In this document: in pieces, positions 1-6,370 of the stretch
Layout of the letters: each line of letters begins with the position of its first letter
How positions within the stretch are numbered: position 1 is the stretch's first letter
NCBI GenBank assembly: GCA_038239195.1
Contig: JBBSEZ010000373.1
Span: forward strand, 1 to 9,944
Source of the DNA: JBBSEZ01 sp038239195
GTDB taxonomy: Bacteria > Planctomycetota > Planctomycetia > Gemmatales > Gemmataceae
DNA length: 9,944 bases
Reading direction: 5' to 3'
Made by a program: the position numbers and the translations under genes
The notes under the pieces: generated by a model
The model's database searches: none
What the model was told of the DNA's origin: nothing
What the model saw: only the letters and a program-made list of their open reading frames with translations

Positions 1-60
1 AACGAAGTATTGGCCAAGCCCTTCCGCTGGACGTTCACCGGCCAGGTGCTGAAGGTCTAG
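1..60 (+). CDS. IS630-family transposase, C-terminal end only
   Basis: The first 19 codons of the window form an open frame ending in TAG at 58-60; the rest of the gene lies to the left. The peptide ends AKPFRWTFTGQVLKV. The pattern 'KPF.WT(F/Y)TG..L' close to the C-terminus is what I associate with IS630/Tc1-mariner-type DDE transposases of planctomycetes and cyanobacteria. IS630 transposases cut and paste the element at TA dinucleotides. The catalytic DDE residues are not in the window, so activity cannot be judged. It is convergent with the Uma2 gene, whose stop codon lies 77 bases further right. The family call rests on a short peptide and is moderately sure. Confidence 0.6.
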   Translation, partial: NEVLAKPFRWTFTGQVLKV

Positions 61-137
61 AATCCGGGACGGTCGCAGATTTGGAAGGCTGGGCAACATC
101 GCTCACCTGTGGTTGATGGATTCGGCCGGTCATGTAC
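1..137 (+). mobile_element. Right end of a probable IS630-type element
   Basis: This covers the transposase tail and the 77 bases behind it. These bases have no ORF of their own and would hold the terminal inverted repeat. The exact edge is inferred. IS630 elements insert at TA, often within CTAG, and a CTAG occurs at 137-140, exactly at the stop codon of the neighbouring Uma2 gene; another TA lies at 135-136. The left end is outside the window, so neither the inverted repeat nor the TA duplication can be confirmed. Confidence 0.35.
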
Positions 138-718
138 TAGCTGTCCGGCTCTTGCGTGGGGACGTAGCCGGCGTCGGTGAGCTGGAAGATCTCGAAGCGG
201 AGTGCCTGGCGTGCGTCGATGCGCCAGAATTCGCGGATGCCCGCTTGCTGGTAGAGCGCCGGAAGCCGGACGGTGTCCTTCTCGACCGACGACTCGCTCA
301 CCGCTTCCAGCACCATGTCCGGCGAGCCCTCAAACTCGACCACCCCCGCGATGCGCCCCGGCACCTGAAGGACGCGCCCGGCCTGGAGGGCCGCGAAGGA
401 GACGTACAAACCGTCCGGGATCGTGGAGAGGTCGGCCGCAGGGTTACTGAGCAGCATGCCATCGACGCAGTAGCGACCTTGCCGGGAGGAGCGGGCCAGC
501 CCGTGCAGGACGCGGGCCACTTCCGTTTTGACGTCGTTGTGGGTGTAGGCCTGTTCCCTGGTGCGGTCCACCCAGAGGAGGCCGGCGAGCCAGGCGAGCC
601 GCACGTGATCCGGCGCCTCCTCGGACCGCGCCCACTGGCGGAACGACTCCAGATCGCCGACGCCGGCCGGGACGCGCAGCGCGCCGTCGAGGACCAGCGG
701 CGGGGCGTTCCCGGACAT
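137..718 (-). CDS. Uma2-family (DUF820) PD-(D/E)XK nuclease-like protein, possibly C-terminally shortened
   Basis: This 193-residue protein has the Uma2/DUF820 pattern. An N-terminal region ends in 'ERRxWLAGLLWVDRT'-like sequence (residues 41-53), followed by a helix with HNDVK (60-64). A PDGLYV strand follows at 101-106, then SPDMVLEAVSESS (132-144) and the downstream helix-strand block Y..AGIREFWRID (156-168). D102, D134 and E138 are the likely metal-binding acids of the PD-(D/E)XK fold. Uma2 proteins are abundant in planctomycetes and cyanobacteria, often near mobile DNA; their biological role is not established. The ATG at 718 is chosen because a GGAGGAA Shine-Dalgarno site lies 5 bases upstream. 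The gene starts 26 bases after ispG and may share its transcript. The protein stops at GYVPTQEPDS, where many relatives continue with a further beta-strand segment, so the C-terminus may have been lost at the IS junction. Confidence 0.85.
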   Translation of the reverse strand: MSGNAPPLVLDGALRVPAGVGDLESFRQWARSEEAPDHVRLAWLAGLLWVDRTREQAYTHNDVKTEVARVLHGLARSSRQGRYCVDGMLLSNPAADLSTIPDGLYVSFAALQAGRVLQVPGRIAGVVEFEGSPDMVLEAVSESSVEKDTVRLPALYQQAGIREFWRIDARQALRFEIFQLTDAGYVPTQEPDS

Positions 719-723
719 GGCTC

Positions 724-730
724 TTCCTCC
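724..730 (-). promoter_or_regulatory. Ribosome binding site of the Uma2 gene
   Basis: Minus-strand GGAGGAA lies 5 bases before the ATG at 718. It decides this start over the longer upstream open frame, which overlaps ispG in another frame. Confidence 0.7.
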
Positions 731-744
731 GGGCGGTGGGCCGA

Positions 745-1887
745 TCAGGCAGTCACGACCGGCAAGCGCATCCGCCCGTTCCGCTCGGCCGGCGCCTCGG
801 GGCCCTTGGCGGCCTCCTCGATCTCCCACTTGTCGATTTCCTCGACCAGGGCATCGACCATCTCGCTCTCCAGCACGTGGCGGATGATCTCGCCGCGCTT
901 GAAGATGACGCCCTTGCCCTTGCCGGCGGCGATGCCCAGGTCGGCCTCGCGCGCCTCGCCGGGGCCGTTGACGATGCAGCCGAGGATGCTCACCTTGATC
1001 GGCGTCTTGCGGCCCTCCAGGCGCTTCTCCATCTGGGCGATGATGCCTTCGAGGTCGATCTCCAGCCGGCCACAAGTCGGGCAGGAGATGAGTTCCGGCT
1101 TGTGGACGCGGCGCTGCGTGGCCTGCAAGATGTCGAACGCCGCGGCGATCTCAGGGACTGGGTCGCCTAATAGGCTGATGCGGATGGTGTCGCCGATGCC
1201 GTCGAGCAGGATGGGGGCCAGCCCGCAGGCCGACTTGGTGACGGCGTAGGGCGCCTTGCCGGCCTCGGTGATGCCAATGTGGGTGGGGTAGTTGGCCTGC
1301 TTGGCGTAGAGCCGATAAGCCTCGACGGCGGTGATGACGTCGGACGACTTGAGCGAGACGATGAGGTCGTGGTAGCCCTCCGCCTCGGCGATCTCGATGT
1401 AGCGGAGGGCGCTATCGACCATCGCCGGCGGGCACGGGAAGCCGTACTTCATGGCCATCTCGCGCTCGAGGCTACCGGCGTTGACCCCGATGCGCATCGG
1501 GATGCCCTTGTCCTTGGCCTTGCGGATGACCTGCCGATAGCGGTCGTAGCCGCCGATGTTGCCGGGGTTGATGCGGATCTTGTCGATGGGATGATCGAGG
1601 GCGGCGAGGGCCATCTTGTAGTCGAAGTGGATGTCGCAGATGAGGGGGAGCTTGATGCGGCGCTTGATCTCGCCGAGCACGGCGGCGTCCTCGATCTTGG
1701 GGACGGTGACGCGCACGAGCTCGCAGCCGGCCTTTTCGAGGCGGTGGATCTCGGCGACGGTCTCCTCGAGAAGGTGGGTGTCGGGGGTGGTCATCGACTG
1801 AACCCAGATGGGGTTGTCGCCGCCGACGATGAGGTTGCCGACGCGCACTTCGCGGGTCTTGTGGCGCTGGAAGGTGTGCTTGTACAT
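745..1887 (-). CDS. ispG: 4-hydroxy-3-methylbut-2-en-1-yl diphosphate synthase (IspG/GcpE)
   Basis: IspG is a cytosolic [4Fe-4S] enzyme that converts MEcPP to HMBPP, the penultimate step of the MEP isoprenoid pathway. The 380-residue product has the normal length of the two-domain bacterial form, without the extra middle domain of plant and chlamydial enzymes. The TIM-barrel part carries INPGNIGG (106-113), VNAGSLE (135-141) and ITEAG (206-210). The C-terminal domain carries the cluster ligands C269 and C272 (CPTCGR), C304 (GCIVNGPGE) and E311, at almost the same numbers as in the E. coli enzyme. The ATG at 1887 gives MYKHTFQRHKT. A TTG one codon upstream (1890) is also open, and a GAGGA motif 9 bases before the ATG (6 before the TTG) could serve either. 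The tail after about residue 355 (Glu/Ala/Pro-rich, ending RLPVVTA) is a variable extension. The gene has its own likely promoter at 1934-1963 and is followed closely by the Uma2 gene. Confidence 0.97.
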   Translation of the reverse strand: MYKHTFQRHKTREVRVGNLIVGGDNPIWVQSMTTPDTHLLEETVAEIHRLEKAGCELVRVTVPKIEDAAVLGEIKRRIKLPLICDIHFDYKMALAALDHPIDKIRINPGNIGGYDRYRQVIRKAKDKGIPMRIGVNAGSLEREMAMKYGFPCPPAMVDSALRYIEIAEAEGYHDLIVSLKSSDVITAVEAYRLYAKQANYPTHIGITEAGKAPYAVTKSACGLAPILLDGIGDTIRISLLGDPVPEIAAAFDILQATQRRVHKPELISCPTCGRLEIDLEGIIAQMEKRLEGRKTPIKVSILGCIVNGPGEAREADLGIAAGKGKGVIFKRGEIIRHVLESEMVDALVEEIDKWEIEEAAKGPEAPAERNGRMRLPVVTA

Positions 1888-1933
1888 CAAAGCCCGTCCT
1901 CGGGGTTATGGCAGGGACCGTCCGTTCGCCCTC

Positions 1934-1963
1934 ATCCTAGTTTGTCGGCGCGGAAGGCGTCAA
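1934..1963 (-). promoter_or_regulatory. Candidate sigma70-type promoter of ispG
   Basis: Reading the minus strand, TTGACG (1963-1958, 5 of 6 to the -35 consensus) is followed after an 18-base spacer by TAGGAT (1939-1934, 4 of 6 to the -10 consensus). Transcription would start near 1927, leaving a leader of about 40 bases before the ispG ATG. The match is by eye; planctomycete promoters are often weakly conserved. Confidence 0.4.
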
Positions 1964-2027
1964 GACGGGGCGGCGCCCCTCAGGAGAGCAACCGCGAGGG
2001 GGGCGAGGGCGCAACGGGCTCGGCGAA

Positions 2028-2057
2028 GGTGAGTGGGGGCGTCAGTCCCCGCTCGCC
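2028..2057 (+). repeat. GC-rich hairpin, possible dispersed planctomycete repeat
   Basis: Bases 2028-2038 (GGTGAGTGGGG) pair with 2047-2057 (CCCCGCTCGCC) over 11 positions around an 8-base loop, GCGTCAGT. Two positions are G-U wobbles when read as + strand RNA and become A-C mismatches on the minus strand. The wording (a G-run, GCGT..., then a C-run) resembles short hairpins I associate with intergenic regions of Gemmata-like genomes; that is recall, not a search. It lies between the 3' end of the unknown gene and the ispG promoter. Confidence 0.4.
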
Positions 2058-2144
2058 AGGGCACAACGGAACAGGAGGGCGGCGCGCTCCATCATCGCCC
2101 AACCATCTTTTCACAGCCTCTCGAACAGAGAGAACACCTTCATC

Positions 2145-3095
2145 TCAGACGAGGTGACCGCCATCGCGAAGTTCATCCACTCGTAGAATACAAGGCCCGC
2201 CCGTCACCTGACCCCATTCTCGCCAACTTCGCCGAACGGCGTCGATCAACGCAGCACGACCAGATAGGGCCTCCTCCGGGCCGTCTCGATACCGGAGCGA
2301 GACCGTTGTCGTGTAATAATTGTGTGAGAACGTGATCGATGAGTGATAGTCGGAAAGCGTAGCGTCCTCGCGCAGAGCGGCAATTTCGCCTTCGAGATCG
2401 GCCCAGAAGCGGTGTCCCGTAAAGTGAACGGCGGCGGTCAAGACAGGGGCGTATTGGGCCACCAGGCGCAGCCACGAACGGTGGTCACGGCTTGACGTTT
2501 CCGGCTGTCCCGGAACCCGATTCTGGGTGCGGTAGCGGTTGGGGTCAAGAAAGGCGATTCGTCCGGCGGCAGGCGCCCTCTCGTGCCAGTTGGCCAGAGT
2601 TTGCGTCAGGTGGCCTAGGCTGACGTCGTACGGCTGGGCGCAGACGACAACTTCCTCGGGGTCAGGGCCGACCGGCTCGAACGTTTGCAAGATGTGGGCA
2701 AATTCCTGTAGACCGGCGATTGTGCCGGGATAGTGGGCGCCATTGGCCAAATCATTCAGCCAAAAACGCACAGGGACGCCCATCCTTCGCGCCAGCAACC
2801 CGACCAGTAGCGCACCGCTCGGTCCCTCCCCCGGAGAGGGAGGAGGCGCGGTCAAGGTGCGAAACAGGCCCGCATAGCCTTGGGGGGGCAAGGGTGGCAA
2901 ACCATGCAGCGTTTGGCGCCGCGCCGGGTTGAAGCACCCGCTCGAAACTGGAGTTCGCCACTCCGAGATCGGTGGCATGGCGAAACTGTTGACGAACTCG
3001 ATTGGGCCCCTCGTTGCTGTGCGGTTCATCACGAAGCGGGCCGTTTCCACGAGGACGATGTTCTCGAGAAGCGTTCCCAAGTTTTCGATCGGCAC
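2145..3095 (-). CDS. Hypothetical protein with faint methyltransferase-like features
   Basis: I do not recognise this 316-residue protein. The GTG start at 3095 is chosen because a near-perfect GGAGGAGGTG site lies 5 bases upstream; the open frame extends further, but only into mnmE in another frame. It is soluble, with no signal peptide or membrane segment. An N-terminal FVNSFAM (34-40) is followed by GEGPSGALLVGLLARRMGVPVRFWLND (89-115), VVVCAQPYDVS (149-159) and a hydrophobic strand AFLDPNRYR (181-189). The aromatic C-terminal half contains HFTGHRFW (224-231) and SHNYYTTTVSLRYR (257-270). The order 'FxxxFA', 'GxGPS..L', strand-D, then FLDPxxY recalls the glycine-poor Rossmann methyltransferases of the TcmP/RlmJ kind, but the resemblance is weak and is an inference. 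It starts 25 bases behind mnmE, so it is probably cotranscribed with it. A frame of this length with a strong RBS is very likely a real gene; its function is unknown. Confidence 0.75.
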   Translation of the reverse strand: MPIENLGTLLENIVLVETARFVMNRTATRGPIEFVNSFAMPPISEWRTPVSSGCFNPARRQTLHGLPPLPPQGYAGLFRTLTAPPPSPGEGPSGALLVGLLARRMGVPVRFWLNDLANGAHYPGTIAGLQEFAHILQTFEPVGPDPEEVVVCAQPYDVSLGHLTQTLANWHERAPAAGRIAFLDPNRYRTQNRVPGQPETSSRDHRSWLRLVAQYAPVLTAAVHFTGHRFWADLEGEIAALREDATLSDYHSSITFSHNYYTTTVSLRYRDGPEEALSGRAALIDAVRRSWREWGQVTGGPCILRVDELRDGGHLV

Positions 3096-3100
3096 GAGCG

Positions 3101-3110
3101 CACCTCCTCC
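3101..3110 (-). promoter_or_regulatory. Strong ribosome binding site of the unknown gene
   Basis: Minus-strand GGAGGAGGTG, nearly fully complementary to the 16S 3' end, lies 5 bases before the GTG at 3095. It fixes a non-ATG start and sits just behind the mnmE stop. Confidence 0.75.
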
Positions 3111-3120
3111 CGAGCTCTCT

Positions 3121-4431
3121 TCACTTCCCGATGCAGAATCGGCTGAATATCCGATCCAGCAAGTCCTCGGTGTACACCGCCCCCACCATCTCGCCGAGTT
3201 CCTCCAGCGCCTCGCGCAGCTCCAGCGCCAGCAACTCGGGCGGGTCTTCGTAAAGCACGACGGCATGGGCCCGCCGCAGGTGGCCCAGGCAGCTCTCGAC
3301 GTGGTGCCGGCACCGGCTCGCGCTCGGCGCCAGCGCCGGCTGGCGGTGCGCGCCGGCGCGCTCGGCGATCAGCGCCCGCAACTCCCCCAGCCCCGCCCCC
3401 GTCACGGCGCTCGTCGCCAGCCAGCCAGCAGGGGCCGGCGCCAGGTCGCACTTCGTCGCCACCTGCAAGTAGGACGCGCCCCCTCCCTCATTCCGCGGCT
3501 CGTCCGCCGCGCGGCACAGAACCACAAGGTCGGCGTCGTCGGCCTGCTCTCGCCCAAGCGCCTGCGCTTGCTCCGCGATGGCGTCGGCGCCCGCCTGCCA
3601 GCCGGGCGTATCGACGAGCTCTGCCGTCACTTCGCCGAGCGAGAGGGCGCGCGTGAGGTAGTCTCTGGTCGTTCCCGGCTCCGCACTCACGAGCGCCTCC
3701 CCCCCCGTCAAGGCGTTGAACAGTCGGCTCTTGCCGGCGTTGGGCTCGCCGGCCAGCACCACGCGGAACGGGCGCTGCGAGACGGCGCGGGCGTCGAGCT
3801 GCTTGCCGACCAGCATGACCTGCGCCAGAGCACGACCCAGCCGGAGCAGCGTTTCCTCTTGGCCGACGAAGTGAATGTCCTCGTCGGCAAAGTCCAGCCC
3901 CGCCTCGACGTCGGCCAGCAGGTTGAGCAGGTCGTCGCGCAGTTCCTGGAGCGGGCGGGCCATGCCGCCGGCGAGCTGACCGAGGGCCAACTTGAGCTCG
4001 GCGCGCGAGCCGGCCTCGATGACGCCTTGCACCGCCTCGGCGCGCGTCAGGTCGAACTTGCCGGCCAGGAAGGCGCGCAGCGTGAACTCGCCCGGCAGCG
4101 CGGCGCGGGCGCCGGCCTGCAACAGCGCCCCCAGCAGGCGCTCGACCAGCGGCGGGCACGAGATCACGTGCAGCTCGGCCATGTCCTGGCCCGTGTAACT
4201 GCGCGGGGCCGGCCAGAAGTAGAGGTCGGCCGGCAGGGGCGCCGCCACGCCGGGCAGGCGCACCGCGCCAGCGGTCAGGGAGCGTTGACCCGGAGTTAGT
4301 GGCGTGGGTGAGGTGAAGACCGCGCCGCCGACGCTCGCGGAGCCAGGGCCACTCAGGCGCACGATGGCCCGCCCGCCGGGGCCGGGGGCAGAGGAGAGGG
4401 CAGCGATGACGTCGTGCGTTTGCGCGACCAT
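3121..4431 (-). CDS. mnmE: tRNA uridine-5-carboxymethylaminomethyl modification GTPase MnmE (TrmE)
   Basis: MnmE works with MnmG (not in this window) to place the cmnm5 group on wobble U34 of certain tRNAs, using GTP and a folate one-carbon donor. The 436-residue product is slightly shorter than the usual 450-460. The N-terminal folate-binding domain opens with DVIAALSSAPGPGGRAIVRLSGPGS and carries the helical-domain signature PGEFTLRAFLAGKFDLTRAEAV (113-134). The inserted G domain shows the P-loop GEPNAGKS (228-235), GTTRD (253-257), DTPG (274-277), an atypical TKCD (326-329, usually NKxD) and SAVTG (341-345). The protein ends in the family's diagnostic C-terminal CIGK (433-436), whose cysteine is needed for modification in E. 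coli. The residue after the P-loop GKS is Arg rather than the usual Ser/Thr. The ATG at 4431 matches the family start; no strong Shine-Dalgarno site is visible. A dispersed inverted repeat separates it from the upstream VWA gene. Confidence 0.96.
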   Translation of the reverse strand: MVAQTHDVIAALSSAPGPGGRAIVRLSGPGSASVGGAVFTSPTPLTPGQRSLTAGAVRLPGVAAPLPADLYFWPAPRSYTGQDMAELHVISCPPLVERLLGALLQAGARAALPGEFTLRAFLAGKFDLTRAEAVQGVIEAGSRAELKLALGQLAGGMARPLQELRDDLLNLLADVEAGLDFADEDIHFVGQEETLLRLGRALAQVMLVGKQLDARAVSQRPFRVVLAGEPNAGKSRLFNALTGGEALVSAEPGTTRDYLTRALSLGEVTAELVDTPGWQAGADAIAEQAQALGREQADDADLVVLCRAADEPRNEGGGASYLQVATKCDLAPAPAGWLATSAVTGAGLGELRALIAERAGAHRQPALAPSASRCRHHVESCLGHLRRAHAVVLYEDPPELLALELREALEELGEMVGAVYTEDLLDRIFSRFCIGK

Positions 4432-4474
4432 GAGGAACTCGAGAGTTGAGCTCCAGAGACACCGAGAAGAGAAG

Positions 4475-4596
4475 AGGAATTAGCCACAGATGGACACAGA
4501 TGGAAGAAAGGATGAAAGCGAGCAGAGCAGCTCCCCGATCCTTCGTCCTCTGTTGTCTTATCCGCGTTCATCTGTGTCCATCTGTGGCTAATTCCT
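4475..4596. repeat. Dispersed repeat with perfect 28-bp inverted arms
   Basis: Bases 4475-4502 are the exact reverse complement of 4569-4596; each arm contains TTAGCCACAGATGGACACAG. Weaker pairing continues outward through purine/pyrimidine-rich flanks to about 4463 and 4610. The 66-base centre includes ATCCGCGTT next to the right arm. This 'TTAGCCACAGATG.ACACAGATG...' unit is a widely scattered intergenic sequence in planctomycetes and other phyla, and often yields spurious peptides containing SHRWTQMNAD, as both strands do here. It fills the gap between the VWA gene stop and the mnmE start. The transcript could form a long hairpin, but the pyrimidine tract behind it is mixed C/U, so terminator function is doubtful. 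Confidence 0.8.
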
Positions 4597-4618
4597 TTTC
4601 CTCTTTGTCGGCTGGGGA

Positions 4619-6325
4619 TCAAGCCTCCTTGGCCCCGCGCAGCCGCTTCAGCCCCGCCGGCGCGAACACCAGCAACCCCAGCAAGCCCAGGAACATCAGG
4701 TAGACCACGGCGTCCATGTGCGGCACCACCACGCCCCGCCGCACGTCCTCGGTTTGGCCACCCGTGCTCAGCACCACCCCGCCGCGGACGATCTTCACCT
4801 GGATGTCGCGCGCCGTCCCGTCGGACACCTGCCGCACGCTCGCGTAGGTCACCCGGTACGTCGATTGCAGCGTCTCCGCCAGCTTCTCCAGCACGAACTC
4901 CAGCTTGTCCGCTTCGCTGATGTGCGTGTAGGTGCCGCCCGTGTCCTCGGCCAGCTTCTTGAGCGAGGGCTCGTCGATGCCGTCGTCGTGGATCGCGATC
5001 GACAGGTTCTCGAACAGCTCGACCAGCCGCCGCCCGCTCCCGGCGTAGTAGTATTCGCCGCCCGTCTCCGTCGCCATCTGCTGCATGATCTTGAGCGACG
5101 CTTCCTCGATCTTGCCGAAGCCCAGCATGTACAGCGGGATGCCCGTTTCCTTGGCCCGCTTGATCACCGCGCGCTCCGAGTGCCGACTGCTCTCGTCCTC
5201 GCCGTCAGTCAGCACCACCACCACCTTGCGGCCAGGCGGCGAGGCCAGCTCCAGTTCCTCGATCCCCGCCAGTGTGGCGTCGAACAGGCGCGTCCCGCCG
5301 AACGCCTTCAGCTTGCCGATGCGAGCCCGCAGGTCCGCCCGGTCGGTCGTGAACTCCTCCGGCTTGTCGATCACGTGGCTGAACGGCAGCAGCGTCACCT
5401 GCGCCGACGGCCTCTTCGGGTCGAGGCTCGGCCTCATCAACTGCACGAATCGATCCGCCGCTTCCTTGAGCGCATCCAGCTTCGAGCGCGGGTCGGGGTC
5501 GGTCGGCGACGCCTTGTCCTTCATGCTCCCGCTGCGGTCGAGCACCATCACCGTCGTCACCGGCTCGTTCTTGCCCTTGTCGCCAATGCCCAGCGTGTAG
5601 ACCGGCACCTCGCCGATGTGCGCCGCCTCGATCGCGTCCGCGAGCGTCGCCTTGCTATTCTGGTCGGCGCCGTCGGTCATCAGCACCACTGCCTTGCGGC
5701 CCTTGATGCCCTTGAGCATGCGTACCGCCTCGATCGTCGCGTCGAAGTACGCCGTCCCGCCCTCCGGCTTCGACGCCTGAATCAGCTTGCGCACGTCCTC
5801 GCGCTGAGCGCGCAACTGCCCCACGTCCTGCGTGCGTGCCGGGTCGCGCCGACGCGTCTTCGCCAGCGCCGTGCCCTTCTCGGGCACCTGATGGTCGAAC
5901 AGGATCAGGCCCACGTCGGAGCGCGGGTCGAGGCGGTCGAGGAACTTGTAGGCGGCGTCCTGCGCCGCCTTGATCTTGATGACCCCGCCGGCCTTGCGCG
6001 CCATGCTCCCGCTGACGTCGATGCACAGCACCACCGTCAGCGGCTGGCTGCGCGGCAGTTCGATCTCCAGGTTGGCGACGGGCTGGTTCTCCTCGTAGAC
6101 GACGATCTCGTCGCTCGGCACGTCGAGCGCCGCCGTGCTCTCGCGCACGCGCTGGACGGTGAACTCCAGGCGGACCGCGTGCTCGCTCTTGCCGTTGCGC
6201 TCGCGCGCGAACGCGGCCCGGCTGAGCACCTTGACCTCATACTCCGCGCCGCCCCCGCTCTGCGCCGCCCCGGGCGTGGCGACGATCAGCGTCATCCCCA
6301 CCGCGATCACCAGCAGCACGCGCAT
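4619..6325 (-). CDS. Membrane-anchored protein with two von Willebrand factor A domains
   Basis: The 568-residue product has a signal peptide (residues 1 to about 21, hydrophobic core LLVIAVGMTLIVA, then AAQS). A short beta-rich region follows with IVVYEENQPVANLEIELP (74-91), as in 'VWFA-related' proteins. Two VWA domains come next, each with a complete MIDAS metal site: D103-x-S105-x-S107, T191 and D218 in the first; D263-x-S265-x-S267, T345 and D374 in the second. After the second domain, a TGG(E/T)Y segment occurs twice (421-425 and 462-466). A single C-terminal membrane helix (about 539-558) ends in a basic tail, so most of the protein should face the periplasm. VWA domains with intact MIDAS usually bind protein partners through a divalent metal; the partner here is unknown. 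The ATG at 6325 has GGAGGG 8 bases upstream and lies 45 bases behind yidC, suggesting cotranscription. No AAA+ MoxR or other Bat-type gene is adjacent. Confidence 0.9.
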   Translation of the reverse strand: MRVLLVIAVGMTLIVATPGAAQSGGGAEYEVKVLSRAAFARERNGKSEHAVRLEFTVQRVRESTAALDVPSDEIVVYEENQPVANLEIELPRSQPLTVVLCIDVSGSMARKAGGVIKIKAAQDAAYKFLDRLDPRSDVGLILFDHQVPEKGTALAKTRRRDPARTQDVGQLRAQREDVRKLIQASKPEGGTAYFDATIEAVRMLKGIKGRKAVVLMTDGADQNSKATLADAIEAAHIGEVPVYTLGIGDKGKNEPVTTVMVLDRSGSMKDKASPTDPDPRSKLDALKEAADRFVQLMRPSLDPKRPSAQVTLLPFSHVIDKPEEFTTDRADLRARIGKLKAFGGTRLFDATLAGIEELELASPPGRKVVVVLTDGEDESSRHSERAVIKRAKETGIPLYMLGFGKIEEASLKIMQQMATETGGEYYYAGSGRRLVELFENLSIAIHDDGIDEPSLKKLAEDTGGTYTHISEADKLEFVLEKLAETLQSTYRVTYASVRQVSDGTARDIQVKIVRGGVVLSTGGQTEDVRRGVVVPHMDAVVYLMFLGLLGLLVFAPAGLKRLRGAKEA

Positions 6326-6370
6326 GATTTCCGCCCTCCACCCTGGTGCATCAGTTCCGCAGCTCGCCGC

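Larger units (their letters stand above)
1888..2144. other. Intergenic stretch between the unknown gene and ispG
   Basis: These 257 bases hold the candidate ispG promoter (1934-1963) and a GC-rich hairpin (2028-2057). A small 5-bp stem lies just behind the unknown gene (2118-2122 with 2128-2132, loop GAACA). No U-tract follows either hairpin, so I see no clear rho-independent terminator. The short frames here look like chance, with no ribosome binding site or recognisable protein. Confidence 0.5.

Noticed and set aside
137..1075. 312-codon minus-strand frame as a longer Uma2 gene
   Set aside because: The upstream part overlaps ispG in another frame and is Arg/Gly-rich shadow; the RBS at 724-730 and the family start point to 718.
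1279..2157. + strand open frame of 292 codons
   Set aside because: It is antisense to ispG, with Asp/Gly/Val-rich shadow composition, and runs into the intergenic repeat region.
2823..2841. Small inverted repeat (TCCCTC ... GAGGGA, 7-base loop) inside the unknown gene, encoding PPPSPGEGPSG
   Set aside because: It recalls inserted palindromic repeats, but the frame stays open and GEGPSG fits the surrounding protein; a 6-bp stem in GC-rich DNA is expected by chance.
2929..4299. + strand open frame of 456 codons
   Set aside because: It is antisense to mnmE and the start of the unknown gene, Arg/Gln/Ala-rich and without motifs.
4475..4596. Rho-independent terminator between the VWA gene and mnmE
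   Set aside because: The stem is long but the following minus-strand tract is mixed C/U with G, and the 66-base loop is too large for an intrinsic terminator.
4353..4622. Short frame containing SHRWTQMNAD-type peptide (both strands)
   Set aside because: This peptide is the well-known translation artefact of the dispersed 'TTAGCCACAGATG' repeat and not a gene.
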